Shown here piece by piece: positions 48,022 to 56,839 of a DNA stretch of 64,000 nucleotides. The stretch's first letter is position 1. Each line of letters starts with the position of its first letter. Below the pieces are notes generated by a model that did not search any database, was not told the DNA's origin, and worked only from the letters and a program-made list of their open reading frames with translations. The stretch is taken from NCBI RefSeq assembly GCF_900142385.1, contig NZ_FRAQ01000004.1, positions 169,987 through 233,986 on the forward strand, read 5' to 3'. Made by a program: the position numbers and the translations under genes. Source of the stretch: Marinobacter antarcticus. GTDB lineage: Bacteria; Pseudomonadota; Gammaproteobacteria; Pseudomonadales; Oleiphilaceae.

Positions 48022-48641
48022 GTCAGTTCTTTCAGATTCATCCTGAGAACCCGCAAAAGCGGTTGATCAAGCAGGCAGTTGATATTCTTCGCAGTGGCGG
48101 TGTTGTGGTGTATCCCACCGATTCAGGCTATGCCCTTGGCTGCCATTTGGGTGACAAACCGGCGGCGGACAAGATCAAGCGGATTCGCCGGTTGGATGAC
48201 AAACATAACTTCACGCTGGTGTGTCGGGATCTCTCTGACATCGGTGTTTATGCCAAGGTGGATAACACTCAGTACCGGTTGTTGAAAACCTTCACGCCCG
48301 GGCCTTATACGTTCATTCTGGATGCGACCAGCGAAGTGCCTAGACGGTTGTTGCATCCCAAGCGGCGTACTATTGGCGTTCGGGTTCCCGATAACGCGAT
48401 TGTTCAGGCTCTGCTGGGTGAGCTTGGCGAGCCGATCATGAGCAGCACGCTGATTTTGCCGGGCGAGTCCGAACCCATGACGGATCCCTACGATATCCGG
48501 GATACGCTGGAGCATGAGCTGGATCTGATTATTGATGGCGGTTTTTGCGGAATGGAGCCGACTACAGTGGTCAACTTCACTGGCGATATGCCGGCTGTTA
48601 CAAGGGTTGGCAAGGGTGATCCTACTCCCTTTGAGGGGTAG
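48018..48641 (+). CDS. YciO/YrdC/Sua5-family protein
   Basis: A 207-residue protein from ATG 48018, overlapping the bolA stop. AVDILRSGGVVVYPTDSGYALGC, then KRIRRLDDKHNFTLVCRDL and GPYTFILDA are the YrdC-domain motifs. The KxR...SxN nucleotide and tRNA site is that of the YciO branch, which is related to, but distinct from, the TsaC threonylcarbamoyl-AMP synthase. YciO has much weaker such activity, so its role is open. The domain is complete, with no C-terminal Sua5 extension. Confidence 0.9.
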   Translation: MSQFFQIHPENPQKRLIKQAVDILRSGGVVVYPTDSGYALGCHLGDKPAADKIKRIRRLDDKHNFTLVCRDLSDIGVYAKVDNTQYRLLKTFTPGPYTFILDATSEVPRRLLHPKRRTIGVRVPDNAIVQALLGELGEPIMSSTLILPGESEPMTDPYDIRDTLEHELDLIIDGGFCGMEPTTVVNFTGDMPAVTRVGKGDPTPFEG

Positions 48642-48644
48642 TGC

Positions 48645-49307
48645 TCAGGCCCGGGTGTTCAGGTTGAAGGCATAAGCGCCTCGATTCGTCGCAGCTTCAA
48701 TCTGATCAGTCGGGGCCGAACGGCGCAGGGTGTCGTAGCGGTTTACGAGATCCTGCAAGCCGTTGAACTGCTGGTTCTCACTGACCAGTGTGTCCAGAAG
48801 TGAATTATTCACGCCGTAGGCCTGGTTGAGTTTCAGGGCGTTATCCATGAAATGCAGTGTCGGTTCGTTGACGCTCAGCCGGCTGAAAGCATCCGTGAAA
48901 TTCTTGTTCACGTTCAGGTCATTTTCGATCCGGGTGCGGGTTTCTTCCGCCAGTTTGCCGCCCGCCTCAAGCTTACCGCTATCATTTTTATTGACGCTTA
49001 TTGCGGTGGCCGGGCTCAGATTGTATTCGGCAAGTTTGTGCCGCAGTGTCTCCCTTATAAAGGCAAGATCCTGCCCTACGGTTTGTTTGTAATCCGCTAG
49101 CGGCAACTTCTGCGATTTCAATCGGTTCGCATCACTCAGGGAATCTCCTGAGGGAGTGAAACGGTCGTCGCCGGGGCTTGCAGGTGGCACTGTCTCTGCG
49201 CTGTTCGCGCCTCTGGCTCGTTGCTCCTCTGCCCCCGCTGCCGGTCGCTTTTCCAGAGTTTGCTGGAAGCGGGTACTTGCCTGAATTAGGGATGTCAGCA
49301 GTGACAT
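48645..49307 (-). CDS. Conserved hypothetical protein
   Basis: A 220-residue soluble helical protein with a disordered Pro/Ser/Ala-rich segment at about 20-60, a central helix pair (DYKQTVGQDLAFIRETLRHKLAEYNL) and a C-terminal asparagine-rich helical part. No known domain, signal or membrane segment. GGAGG is well placed before the ATG. It is divergent from the chemoreceptor with its sigma-28-like promoter, and so might belong to motility, but nothing in the protein shows this. Confidence 0.65.
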   Translation of the reverse strand: MSLLTSLIQASTRFQQTLEKRPAAGAEEQRARGANSAETVPPASPGDDRFTPSGDSLSDANRLKSQKLPLADYKQTVGQDLAFIRETLRHKLAEYNLSPATAISVNKNDSGKLEAGGKLAEETRTRIENDLNVNKNFTDAFSRLSVNEPTLHFMDNALKLNQAYGVNNSLLDTLVSENQQFNGLQDLVNRYDTLRRSAPTDQIEAATNRGAYAFNLNTRA

Positions 49308-49441
49308 GGCGTGTTTTCCTCCATTGGCTCGCAGCAGGCGTGCCAGAAAATGCTCGTTAAAACGTTATGAAGCATATTCCGGGCCACATGATAGAAATGC
49401 GTCATTCTGACTTGCGTCAGTAAATAATTGACGTATGTCTG

Positions 49442-49468
49442 TAAAGTTAGCTGCCGCTTTGCCGTCAA
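49442..49468 (+). promoter_or_regulatory. Sigma-28 (FliA)-like promoter of the chemoreceptor
   Basis: TAAAGTTA at 49442-49449, then 11 bases, then GCCGTCAA at 49461-49468. The FliA consensus is TAAAGTTT-N11-GCCGATAA, so spacing is exact and 13 of 16 positions match. It lies 33 bases upstream of the chemoreceptor start. Confidence 0.75.
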
Positions 49469-49501
49469 CAACAGAGAGCATCTGAGGAACCCCGGCTTGT
49501 T

Positions 49502-51124
49502 ATGAAAAAACACTATTCCATCCGCTTTCTGTTGCTCGCTGCTCTGGCAGCAGCATTTTCACTGATTCTGGTCTTCACGGTGCTCTATAGCGCGAATGCA
49601 CAGCGTGATCACATGGAGGCATTCAGTCACAAGTATGTGGATGGTCTGGCCAAATCCTATTTTGATGGCCTGAACACCATGATGGTAACTGGCACGATCA
49701 GTAACCGAGAGGTGCTCCGGGACAAAGTCATGGCTCCTGAGGATGTGCTGGATATAAGGGTGATCCGCAGTGACCAGTTGAATCGGATGTTTGGCAGCGG
49801 CACGAAGGCAGAACAGAAGCGCGATCCTGCTGATAAAAAGGCTTTGGCGGGCGAACGGATTGAACACTATTCAAGCAACGAAGATGGTCGCGTTTATACG
49901 CTGATTGAGCCGGTCATTGCCCGGGAAAACTATCAGGGTGTCAATTGCCTGGGCTGCCACCAGGCCCGGGAAGGTGATGTACTGGGTGCGATCCGTGTGG
50001 ATTACTCACTGGCCGAGGCTGACGACAGCCTGCACCAGCAACTGTTGGCCAGCGGTGGTATTCAGGCCGTTATCTTCATTGTGGTGTTTTTCCTGACCGC
50101 GCTGGCTTTGAATCGGCTGGTTTTCTCCAGATTGCGACGGCTCCAGGCCAGTATGGATGAGATTTCCGGAAACTCCGATCTCACGCTTGAACTGGACGTT
50201 TCCCGCAACGACGAAATTGGTTCGGTATCCCTGGCGTTCAATCGCATGATGGCAAAAATCCGGGAAAGTATGCATACGGTCATGGATAACGCCGCACAGG
50301 TGGAACAGGCTGCTCGCCGCATCGCAGCAAAAGCCGAAACCACCGGTGATGAAGTGATGGCACAGAAGGACAATACGGATCAGGTTGCCAGCGCAACCAC
50401 CGAAATGGCAGCATCGGCCGTTCAAGTGCGCGAAAACGCTAATCACACGACTCGCAAATCGGCAGAGACAGCGGATTTGGCCAATAGCGGCGAACGCCGG
50501 GCCCGCGCCGCGGTGGAAGGTATTGAAGCACTGAATACGGAAGTGCAGGGCGGTGCCAGGCGAATTGAGGGTCTGAACCAGCGCACCAGCCAGATGGCGA
50601 GCATGCTGGAAGAGATTTCCAACATTGCCGAGCAGACGAACCTGCTAGCGCTGAATGCAGCCATTGAGGCTGCCAGAGCAGGAGAGCAGGGGCGTGGCTT
50701 TTCTGTGGTTGCGGATGAGGTTCGTGCACTGGCATCACGGACACAGGTTTCCACGGAAGAAATCCGAAAGACAATTAACGGGCTTAAAAGCGAGGTGGTT
50801 GATTGCGTTTCTACGATGCGCCATGCCTCGGATATGGCGGGCCATCAGGTAGAGGCCATCCTGAAAGTAGAATCCGAATTGCAGAGCATTGCCTCCGCTG
50901 TTCGTGAAATTACGTCTCTCAATCAGGAGATGGAAAGCGCGGCGAACGAGCAGAGCGATGTGTCAGAGGCGATTAATCAGAACGTGATTGAAATCAGCCG
51001 TTCCGCAGAGCAGACGTCAGCAGATGCGCAGGAAACGGCCGACATTGCGGGTGACTTGCTTGTGATGGCTGAAACGCTCAGAGAAACCATTGAGCAGTTC
51101 CGTTTGACCAAAAAGGACAGATGA
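49502..51124 (+). CDS. Methyl-accepting chemotaxis protein with a periplasmic c-type haem motif
   Basis: A 540-residue chemoreceptor. TM1 spans about 8-30, a periplasmic domain about 31-178 and TM2 about 179-203. A HAMP follows (about 204-256), then a long coiled-coil signalling domain with the CheA/CheW-binding tip ([23 protein letters not shown]). The periplasmic domain carries CLGCH at residues 149-153, a covalent haem-c site, in a context ([16 protein letters not shown]) like DUF3365/Tll0287-type haem sensors. It probably senses redox state, oxygen or NO for energy taxis. The FliA-like promoter upstream fits motility control. Confidence 0.92.
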   Translation: MKKHYSIRFLLLAALAAAFSLILVFTVLYSANAQRDHMEAFSHKYVDGLAKSYFDGLNTMMVTGTISNREVLRDKVMAPEDVLDIRVIRSDQLNRMFGSGTKAEQKRDPADKKALAGERIEHYSSNEDGRVYTLIEPVIARENYQGVNCLGCHQAREGDVLGAIRVDYSLAEADDSLHQQLLASGGIQAVIFIVVFFLTALALNRLVFSRLRRLQASMDEISGNSDLTLELDVSRNDEIGSVSLAFNRMMAKIRESMHTVMDNAAQVEQAARRIAAKAETTGDEVMAQKDNTDQVASATTEMAASAVQVRENANHTTRKSAETADLANSGERRARAAVEGIEALNTEVQGGARRIEGLNQRTSQMASMLEEISNIAEQTNLLALNAAIEAARAGEQGRGFSVVADEVRALASRTQVSTEEIRKTINGLKSEVVDCVSTMRHASDMAGHQVEAILKVESELQSIASAVREITSLNQEMESAANEQSDVSEAINQNVIEISRSAEQTSADAQETADIAGDLLVMAETLRETIEQFRLTKKDR

Positions 51125-51168
51125 CGGGCCGGCCTTTGCGGGCCGCCCCCGTAACCGCCTCCCAGCAG

Positions 51169-51552
51169 TCAGCCTTTGCGGGTGACGTTAATGATCTTAA
51201 GATGGATATTGTTGCGGCCACGGATCGGCCACTCTATGGAATCACCCACCGACAACCCGAGCAGAGCAGAGCCTGCTGGCGCAAGAATAGAGATTTTACC
51301 TTCTCCGGTGCCCATTTCGTGCGGATACACCAGCGTCAGTTCCTGTTCCTGACCGCTATCTTCATTCTTAAAGCAAACACTTGAATTCATTGTCACCACG
51401 TGCGCTGGCATTTCTGCGAGTGGGACGAGCGTTGCCCTGCTCAGCTCATCATCCAGGCCGTCCGCAACATCAGAATCTCCCTGTTTTTCGATCAGGGTCG
51501 TCAAACGGTTGAAATCTTCTTCAGCAACCAATATTGCCGGCATATCAGCCAT
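51169..51552 (-). CDS. rnk: Nucleoside diphosphate kinase regulator (Rnk)
   Basis: A 127-residue protein of the GreA/GreB-C-terminal family. An N-terminal helical part (ILVAEEDFNRLTTLIEK) lacks the long Gre coiled coil, and the FKBP-like C-terminal domain has TLVYPHEMGTGEGKISILAPAGSALLGL and IEWP. Rnk binds RNA polymerase without causing transcript cleavage and affects Ndk levels. CTGGAG precedes the ATG. It is a single-gene unit convergent with the chemoreceptor gene. Confidence 0.93.
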   Translation of the reverse strand: MADMPAILVAEEDFNRLTTLIEKQGDSDVADGLDDELSRATLVPLAEMPAHVVTMNSSVCFKNEDSGQEQELTLVYPHEMGTGEGKISILAPAGSALLGLSVGDSIEWPIRGRNNIHLKIINVTRKG

Positions 51553-51930
51553 GGATATCTCCAGAAAATTAAATTAATAGCTCGGAATTTCAGGATTCAG
51601 ACGCCGAATCCGGCGTTTCAGCAGCGGATTCAGCGATAAAAGAGAAAAGCGGGCAACACACCGGTAGCACCTGCCTGGTGGCGGGCACTGAAATAGTAGG
51701 AAGGAATGGTCTCTGAGAAAAGCGTTCTCACAGGCTCACCTAGTGCGTTGTTTCTGATAATTAAAGGAAAAGCGGGAATTTGGCCGCTTTGATCAACTTA
51801 TAAGCTTTTGCCGGGTTCCACAAGTGGGCGTACGGTAAACGTGAGAAATAAAGCGCATAACGCCAGATTTGTTAGACTGGCACTAAAGACGACTCATCCA
51901 CAAGCTGCACCAGGCAAGGAATTCCCAGCC
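51553..51930. other. Non-coding gap between rnk and the aminotransferase
   Basis: No gene is supported. It holds a hairpin ACGCCG/CGGCGT at 51601-51616 and an inverted repeat TGAGAA/TTCTCA at 51714-51730. No clear -35/-10 pair was found for the aminotransferase, although TATAAG occurs near 51798. Confidence 0.5.
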
Positions 51931-53061
51931 ATGTCCAAATTGTTTCCTTCTGTTGACCCCGACGGGTTGCTGGAATACTCCGTGGTATTCAATGACCGCT
52001 CGCTAAACCACATGTCGGCTCCCTTCCAGCAGGTAATGCGGGATATTTCTTCCACACTGCGGCAGGTGTATAACGCCGAAGGCGCCGTTATTGTTCCTGG
52101 TGGAGGCAGTTTTGGTATGGAAGCTGTTGCCCGCCAATTTGCCAACGGAGAACACTGCCTTGTGGTTCGCAACGGCTGGTTCAGTTACCGCTGGTCGCAG
52201 ATATTGGAAGCAGGCCGAATCACCGACAGAGTTACCGTGCTCAAGGCCCGGGCTTTGGACAATACTCCTCAGGCGGCCTACGCACCGGTTCCCGCCGAGA
52301 CTGTGGCAGAGCGCATCAGAGCAGAAAAACCCGCCGTTGTATTTGTTCCCCACGTGGAAACAGCAGCGGGCATCGTGCTGCCGGACGACTACCTAAAAAC
52401 CATTGGCAACGCAGTAAAGGACGTCAACGGCCTGTTCGTGCTGGATTGCGTAGCCTCCGGTGCTCTCTGGGTGAATACCAAAGCGTGCGGCGTGGACGTT
52501 CTGATCAGCGCGCCCCAGAAAGGCTGGAGTGCCTCACCTTGCGCAGCGCTGATCACATTGAACGAGCGTGCCATCGCACGCATGGAGGAAACCACCAGCA
52601 GCAGCTTCGCGGCGGATTTGCGCAAATGGTCCCAGATCATGCAGGCCTATGAGTCCGGCAACCACGCATATCACGCAACCATGCCTACCGATACCCTGGT
52701 TATCCTCCGCGACGCCATGCTCGAGACACTGAAAACTGGTCCGGATCTGCTTTATCAGCGCCAGGTTGAGCTTGGCCAACAGGTGCGCGAACTGTTTTAC
52801 AGCGCCGGCTTCAAAAGCGTCGCCGCTCCCGGCTTTGAGTCGCCCAGCGTGGTGGTTTTGCATACTGATGACATTAATATGCACAACACCAGCCTGTTCC
52901 GTGAGCAGGGCTTGCAAACTGCAGCTGGCGTGCCGCTGATGTGCGATGAACCAGAGGGCTTTCGCACGTTCCGCATAGGATTGTTTGGTCTGGAAAAGCT
53001 GAATAATGTGGAGAGGACGATGGAGAATCTGCGAGTGGCTTTGGAGGCGATTCGGGGCTGA
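51931..53061 (+). CDS. Class V aminotransferase (alanine-glyoxylate/serine type)
   Basis: A 376-residue PLP enzyme of fold type I. The start is ATG 51931 (MSKLFPSVDPDGLLEY) behind AAGGA; the frame upstream to 51808 is not supported. The phosphate-binding GGGSFGMEAVARQF is near residue 60, the Asp is in LDCVASGALW and the Schiff-base Lys in SAPQKGWSASPC near 195. The relatives use alanine, serine or phosphonoacetaldehyde-type amines with glyoxylate or pyruvate. The substrate cannot be fixed from sequence. It stands alone before a Pho-box promoter. Confidence 0.88.
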   Translation: MSKLFPSVDPDGLLEYSVVFNDRSLNHMSAPFQQVMRDISSTLRQVYNAEGAVIVPGGGSFGMEAVARQFANGEHCLVVRNGWFSYRWSQILEAGRITDRVTVLKARALDNTPQAAYAPVPAETVAERIRAEKPAVVFVPHVETAAGIVLPDDYLKTIGNAVKDVNGLFVLDCVASGALWVNTKACGVDVLISAPQKGWSASPCAALITLNERAIARMEETTSSSFAADLRKWSQIMQAYESGNHAYHATMPTDTLVILRDAMLETLKTGPDLLYQRQVELGQQVRELFYSAGFKSVAAPGFESPSVVVLHTDDINMHNTSLFREQGLQTAAGVPLMCDEPEGFRTFRIGLFGLEKLNNVERTMENLRVALEAIRG

Positions 53062-53086
53062 AGTCATTTCCCCGCTTGACGTCAAA

Positions 53087-53115
53087 CTGTCTTAAAACTG
53101 CCCACAAACTGTCAT
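53087..53115 (+). promoter_or_regulatory. Pho box (PhoB-binding repeats)
   Basis: Three 7-base units with an 11-base period: CTGTCTT at 53087-53093, CTGCCCA at 53098-53104 and CTGTCAT at 53109-53115, separated by AT-rich 4-base spacers. The PhoB consensus is CTGTCAT-N4-CTGTCAT. A possible -10 (TAGGGT) follows about 12 bases later, so PhoB would stand in for the -35 box. Confidence 0.75.
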
Positions 53116-53171
53116 GGCGCCGCTTTAGGGTGTGTCGGAAATACAAACACATCAGACATACTGAGGCGACC

Positions 53172-54890
53172 ATGGAATTTCGAAAATCTCTTCTGGCTTT
53201 GGCCATTTCGGGTTCAGTCATCGCACTTGCGGGCTGCACAGACGACGGCACTGACGGTACTGACGGCGTAGCCGGTATCAGCCAGACTCTTATCGAACTG
53301 AATGTATTAGGTACATATAACAGCGGCACGTTCGACGAGAGTGCTGCAGAAATTGTTGCCCATGACGCGATCAATCAGCGTTTGTTCGTAATTAACGCTA
53401 ACGATTCGAGCGTGGACGTACTGGATATCAATGACCCGGAAATGCCCACCAAGCTCAGCACAATCGATGCCAGCGCGGAAGGTGCATCAGCCAACAGCGT
53501 TGCAGTCTACGGCAACCTTGTAGCCGTAGCCATTGAAGCTACGGTGAAGCAAGACAACGGAAAAGTGGTGTTCTATAACACCACCGACCTGAATAAGGTA
53601 GGGGAAGTGACGGTTGGTGCGCTGCCGGATATGGTGACCTTTACCCGCGGCGGCCAGAAAGTACTGGTAGCCAACGAAGGCGAGCCCAGCGACGATTATT
53701 CCAACGACCCGGAAGGCTCCGTCAGCATCATTGATATCTCCAATGGTGTGGCCTCCGCCACCGTGACCACGGCAGGCTTCACTGCCTTTAACGCCGACCA
53801 GGCAAACCTGGAAGCCGCCGGGCTGCGCGTGTTTGGCCCTAATGCCACCCTGGCGCAGGACATGGAGCCGGAATACATCGCCGTCTCCATCGACAACACC
53901 AAAGCCTGGGTTACCCTGCAGGAAAACAACGCCGTGGCCGAACTGGACATCGCCGCCGGTGAAATCAGCGCTATCGTGCCGCTGCGCTTCAAGAACCACG
54001 GCCTCATCGGCAACGAACTGGACGCCAGCAACGACGATGACGGCATCAACATTCGCAACTGGCCGGTGAAAGGCATGTACATGCCGGATTCCATTGCCAG
54101 CTACGGCTACAACGGCAAAACCTATTACCTGACCGCCAACGAAGGCGATTCCCGGGACTACGACGGCTGGACCGAAGAATTCCGCATGGGCGACCTGACC
54201 CTGACTGGCGCTTTGGCCGGCATTGCCAACCTGCAGGACGACGCCAACCTGGGCCGCCTGAACACCACCTCTACGATGGGTATCAGCAACGGTTGCAACC
54301 CGTCACAGCTGCCCGCCGACCTGGGTGACCTGAACAGCGACACCAACGTGGATGTGGACGACGTGAAGTTCTACGTGGAAAACAACTGCGAATACGACAC
54401 CCTTTACAGCTATGGCGCGCGCTCCTTCAGCATCTGGAGCGCCGACGGCCAGCGCGTGTTCGACAGCGGCAGCGAGTTTGAACGCATTACCGCCAGCCTG
54501 ATCCCGGACAACTTCAACGGCAACAACGACGAAAACAGCTTCGATAACCGCTCCGACGACAAAGGCCCGGAACCTGAAGCCATCACCACCGGCACCATCA
54601 ACGGCCAGACCTTCGTCTTCATCGGCCTGGAACGCGCTGGCGGCATCATGGTGTACAACGTGACCAACCCGCAGAACCCCGAGTTCGTCCAGTACATCAA
54701 CAACCGCGACTTCTCAGTATCCCAGACCGACCTGGAAAACGGCATGGCCGGTGACCTGGGCCCCGAAGGCTTTGCCTTCATCCCGGCGGGTAGCAGCCCT
54801 AACAGCAAGCCGATGCTGGTGGTGGGTAACGAAGTGAGTGGAACCACCACGCTGTATGGAATTGATGTGATTGAGTCGTCAGCTAACTGA
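53172..54890 (+). CDS. Choice-of-anchor I lipoprotein, phosphate-starvation candidate
   Basis: A 572-residue exported lipoprotein: MEFRKSLLALAISGSVIALAGC has a lipobox (LAGC) near residue 22. The rest is a beta-propeller-like choice-of-anchor I domain (VANEGEPSDDYSNDPEGSVSI, then TANEGDSRDYDGWTEE and GPEPEAITTG). A dockerin-like calcium loop, DLNSDTNVDVDDV, lies near 387. Some members of this family are annotated as atypical alkaline phosphatases. The Pho box upstream supports a role in organic phosphate use, but activity is unproven. The DNA is noticeably GC-richer in the 3' half. Confidence 0.8.
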   Translation: MEFRKSLLALAISGSVIALAGCTDDGTDGTDGVAGISQTLIELNVLGTYNSGTFDESAAEIVAHDAINQRLFVINANDSSVDVLDINDPEMPTKLSTIDASAEGASANSVAVYGNLVAVAIEATVKQDNGKVVFYNTTDLNKVGEVTVGALPDMVTFTRGGQKVLVANEGEPSDDYSNDPEGSVSIIDISNGVASATVTTAGFTAFNADQANLEAAGLRVFGPNATLAQDMEPEYIAVSIDNTKAWVTLQENNAVAELDIAAGEISAIVPLRFKNHGLIGNELDASNDDDGINIRNWPVKGMYMPDSIASYGYNGKTYYLTANEGDSRDYDGWTEEFRMGDLTLTGALAGIANLQDDANLGRLNTTSTMGISNGCNPSQLPADLGDLNSDTNVDVDDVKFYVENNCEYDTLYSYGARSFSIWSADGQRVFDSGSEFERITASLIPDNFNGNNDENSFDNRSDDKGPEPEAITTGTINGQTFVFIGLERAGGIMVYNVTNPQNPEFVQYINNRDFSVSQTDLENGMAGDLGPEGFAFIPAGSSPNSKPMLVVGNEVSGTTTLYGIDVIESSAN

Positions 54891-55193
54891 TTCGGGCTTG
54901 TTGTTGCTCGGCGCCTTGGGCGCAGTCCAAGGTGTCCTTGCGAAGCGCATCCAATACATCATTGATCAGTTTCTTGAGCGGCAGGGGATATTCCGGCCGG
55001 ATACAGGTCGGCTATTGAGGCGAGTGCGCACCGGTATCAAAAGCAGTCCGAAGGTAGTGAACGAATAGTCGGGAAGAAAACCCTAAGCTAAATCTCTTTT
55101 GTCTCAGATGTCGTTATATGGACACAATCCACAGATAAGTCTATATTGAGACTTAATGGTGGGTTGCGTCCAGTTTACGAAGGAGGGCAAGTG
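54891..55193. other. Gene-poor junction before the defence cluster
   Basis: No complete gene is supported. On the minus strand a stretch of about 40 codons reads sensibly (PEYPLPLKKLINDVLDALRK) up to a stop near 54888, without a start, so it may be a decayed remnant. The right end holds the promoter and operator of the toxin-antitoxin pair. Confidence 0.4.
55119..55154 (+). promoter_or_regulatory. Promoter with overlapping operator of the Xre-RES pair
   Basis: TGGACA at 55119-55124 and TATATT at 55142-55147 are 17 bases apart, each one base from consensus. The inverted repeat AAGTCT (55137-55142) / AGACTT (55149-55154) covers the -10 box. This is the expected layout for autorepression by the antitoxin. 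Confidence 0.7.
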
Positions 55194-55598
55194 ATGACTG
55201 CAAGCAAAGCGCAAAAATCGCCGGCTGATGCCCGTAGAATGAGTGTTAGCGGCCTTAAAGCCGCCTTCAATATCCTGGATAAATGGGGATGCACCGCTGA
55301 GCAGGCGCAGGCGATTCTGAGACTCCCAAGGGCCACTTATTATAAGTATCGAAATGATCCAGAAAGTGCCCGTCTGGATCGGGATCAGCTCACACGTATC
55401 AGCTATCTGTTGAACATGCACCAAGCGTTGCGCATTGTGTTCGAGAACCCGGAAAACGTTTATGGTTTCATGCGTAAGCGGAACCATAACCCCTATTTTC
55501 ATGGCAGGGCTCCGCTCGACGTGATTGAAAGTGGCGATTTTGCGGCACTGTATGAAACGTTCCGGCGCATTGATACTCTGCGAAGCGGTTTATGGTGA
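55194..55598 (+). CDS. Xre/MbcA/ParS-type antitoxin
   Basis: A 134-residue protein from ATG 55194, which follows a strong AAGGAGG. An N-terminal helical HTH-like part (ADARRMSVSGLKAAFNILDKWG, then QAQAILRLPRATYYKYR) is followed by the MbcA/ParS C-terminal domain (RISYLLNMHQALRIVFENPENVYGFM, ending ESGDFAALYETFRRID). This domain pair is the antitoxin of RES-domain toxins. The stop and the toxin ATG share one base (TGATG). Confidence 0.92.
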   Translation: MTASKAQKSPADARRMSVSGLKAAFNILDKWGCTAEQAQAILRLPRATYYKYRNDPESARLDRDQLTRISYLLNMHQALRIVFENPENVYGFMRKRNHNPYFHGRAPLDVIESGDFAALYETFRRIDTLRSGLW

Positions 55599-56287
55599 TG
55601 GAGTTGAACCTTCCGGTTATCAGCCTGTCGCAAACCAAGGGCTTCCGCTTGATCAACTCCAAGCTTCCCACCATCGATATCTTCAATGATGTGGCAGATC
55701 CGGATGAATTCCAGGATCTCTATGATCTCCAAACCATGAGCAATCCCCGTCCTATCCAGGATGTGGGGAATCTCAACTACATCGATCTAGCCGAGATCCC
55801 GTGGGGTATTCCCGGTTGTCATTACGCGGCTGCGTCCTTTACCCATGTTGCTCCTGACGGGAGCAGGTTCAGCGGCGGGGAATTCGGGATGCTTTACATT
55901 GCCGATACCATCGAAACAGCGCTGGCTGAGGTGGAATACCACCAAGGCCAATATCTGGCAAATGTTGAAGACCTGAAGTTTGATCGGCTGATTTTCAGGG
56001 GGCTCGCGTGCACCTTTTCCGGCGATGTTATGCACGACGCCACTGAGCTTGCAGCAGAGCACGAGATTTATCATCCGGATGACTACACGGCAGCTCGGGC
56101 GCTGGGAACCAGGCTCCGTGCCGCCGGATCTGAGGGACTTCAATACTGGTCAGTGCGACATTCCGGAGCCATCTGCTGGGGCCTTTTCACACCGAAAAAT
56201 ATTCATTCAATTGTTCAGACTGCGCACTATGAGTTCATTGTGCGCGGTGGGGGCATTGTTGATAGAAGGAAGGTCGTAGGGCTTTGA
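55598..56287 (+). CDS. RES-domain toxin (NAD+ phosphorylase/ADP-ribosylating type)
   Basis: A protein of 229 residues from ATG 55598; an ATG at 55592 and GTG at 55595 are alternatives. The RES signature residues are visible: Arg/Glu/Ser-containing SGGEFGMLYIADTIETALAEVEYH near residue 98 and DRLIFRGLACTF. Known members degrade NAD+ by phosphorolysis (MbcT) or ADP-ribosylate Prs (ParT). Which of these applies here cannot be read. It forms an operon with the antitoxin under the autorepressed promoter. Confidence 0.92.
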   Translation: MELNLPVISLSQTKGFRLINSKLPTIDIFNDVADPDEFQDLYDLQTMSNPRPIQDVGNLNYIDLAEIPWGIPGCHYAAASFTHVAPDGSRFSGGEFGMLYIADTIETALAEVEYHQGQYLANVEDLKFDRLIFRGLACTFSGDVMHDATELAAEHEIYHPDDYTAARALGTRLRAAGSEGLQYWSVRHSGAICWGLFTPKNIHSIVQTAHYEFIVRGGGIVDRRKVVGL

Positions 56288-56435
56288 GTAGTTTGTGGAT
56301 CGCTTGTTTTGACCGAGTTATTAGCTTGCGGGCTGTTATGAAGAAAAGCCACACTTTCCAGAAAGGTAAATTCGGAGGGGGTTGATGTGGTAAGGCCTGA
56401 CGGGAAATGGTCGCAAAGCTAGTGTTCTTGTATGC

Positions 56436-56492
56436 TGCCAGTAAAGAAGAACTGGTAACAGCTTGCGATTGCTCTTACTGCACGGATTAATT
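56436..56492 (+). promoter_or_regulatory. Candidate operator and promoter of the MazG-helicase pair
   Basis: An imperfect repeat TGCCAGT (56436-56442) / ACTGGTA (56451-56457) lies just before TTGCGA (56463-56468) and TTAATT (56487-56492), an 18-base-spaced weak promoter. The S24 domain of the downstream protein or another regulator could act here. Low certainty. Confidence 0.35.
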
Positions 56493-56518
56493 TGAAAGAA
56501 CTATTTGTGGGTTGCACT

Positions 56519-56839
56519 ATGGATGACGTTATAAACCGTTTACGCCAGTTTCGTGATGATAGAGATTGGAAGCAGTTCCATAATCCGAAGGATCTCGCGC
56601 TGGCTCTGAGCATCGAGTCCAGCGAACTGTTGGAAGCGTTTTTGTGGAAATCTGCGGAGGATGCAGACATTGAAAAGGTGAAAGAAGAACTCGCAGATGT
56701 CTTTGCTTTCGCGTTTTTGATGGCCGATGCCTGTGACCTTGACGTCAAACAGATCGTAATGGAAAAAATAGAGAAAAATGAGAAAAAGTATCCAGTTGAA
56801 AAGGCTCGAGGTACTGCTAAAAAGTATACGGAGCTATGA
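56519..56839 (+). CDS. MazG-like nucleotide pyrophosphohydrolase
   Basis: A 106-residue all-alpha NTP pyrophosphatase. Start at ATG 56519 (MDDVINRLRQFRDDRDWKQFH) matches related proteins; a TTG at 56492 is possible. The metal-binding pattern is plain: SIESSELLEAFLW (E-x-x-E) and KEELADVFAFAFLMAD (E-x-x-D). Such enzymes hydrolyse (d)NTPs to NMPs and can drain nucleotides during phage infection. It overlaps the helicase fusion by 4 bases (ATGA), so both are made together. Confidence 0.88.
   Translation: MDDVINRLRQFRDDRDWKQFHNPKDLALALSIESSELLEAFLWKSAEDADIEKVKEELADVFAFAFLMADACDLDVKQIVMEKIEKNEKKYPVEKARGTAKKYTEL

Noticed and set aside
51125..51168. Terminator between the chemoreceptor and rnk
   Set aside because: A GGGCCGGCC/GGCCGCCC-type stem is possible but imperfect and lacks a T-run on either strand.
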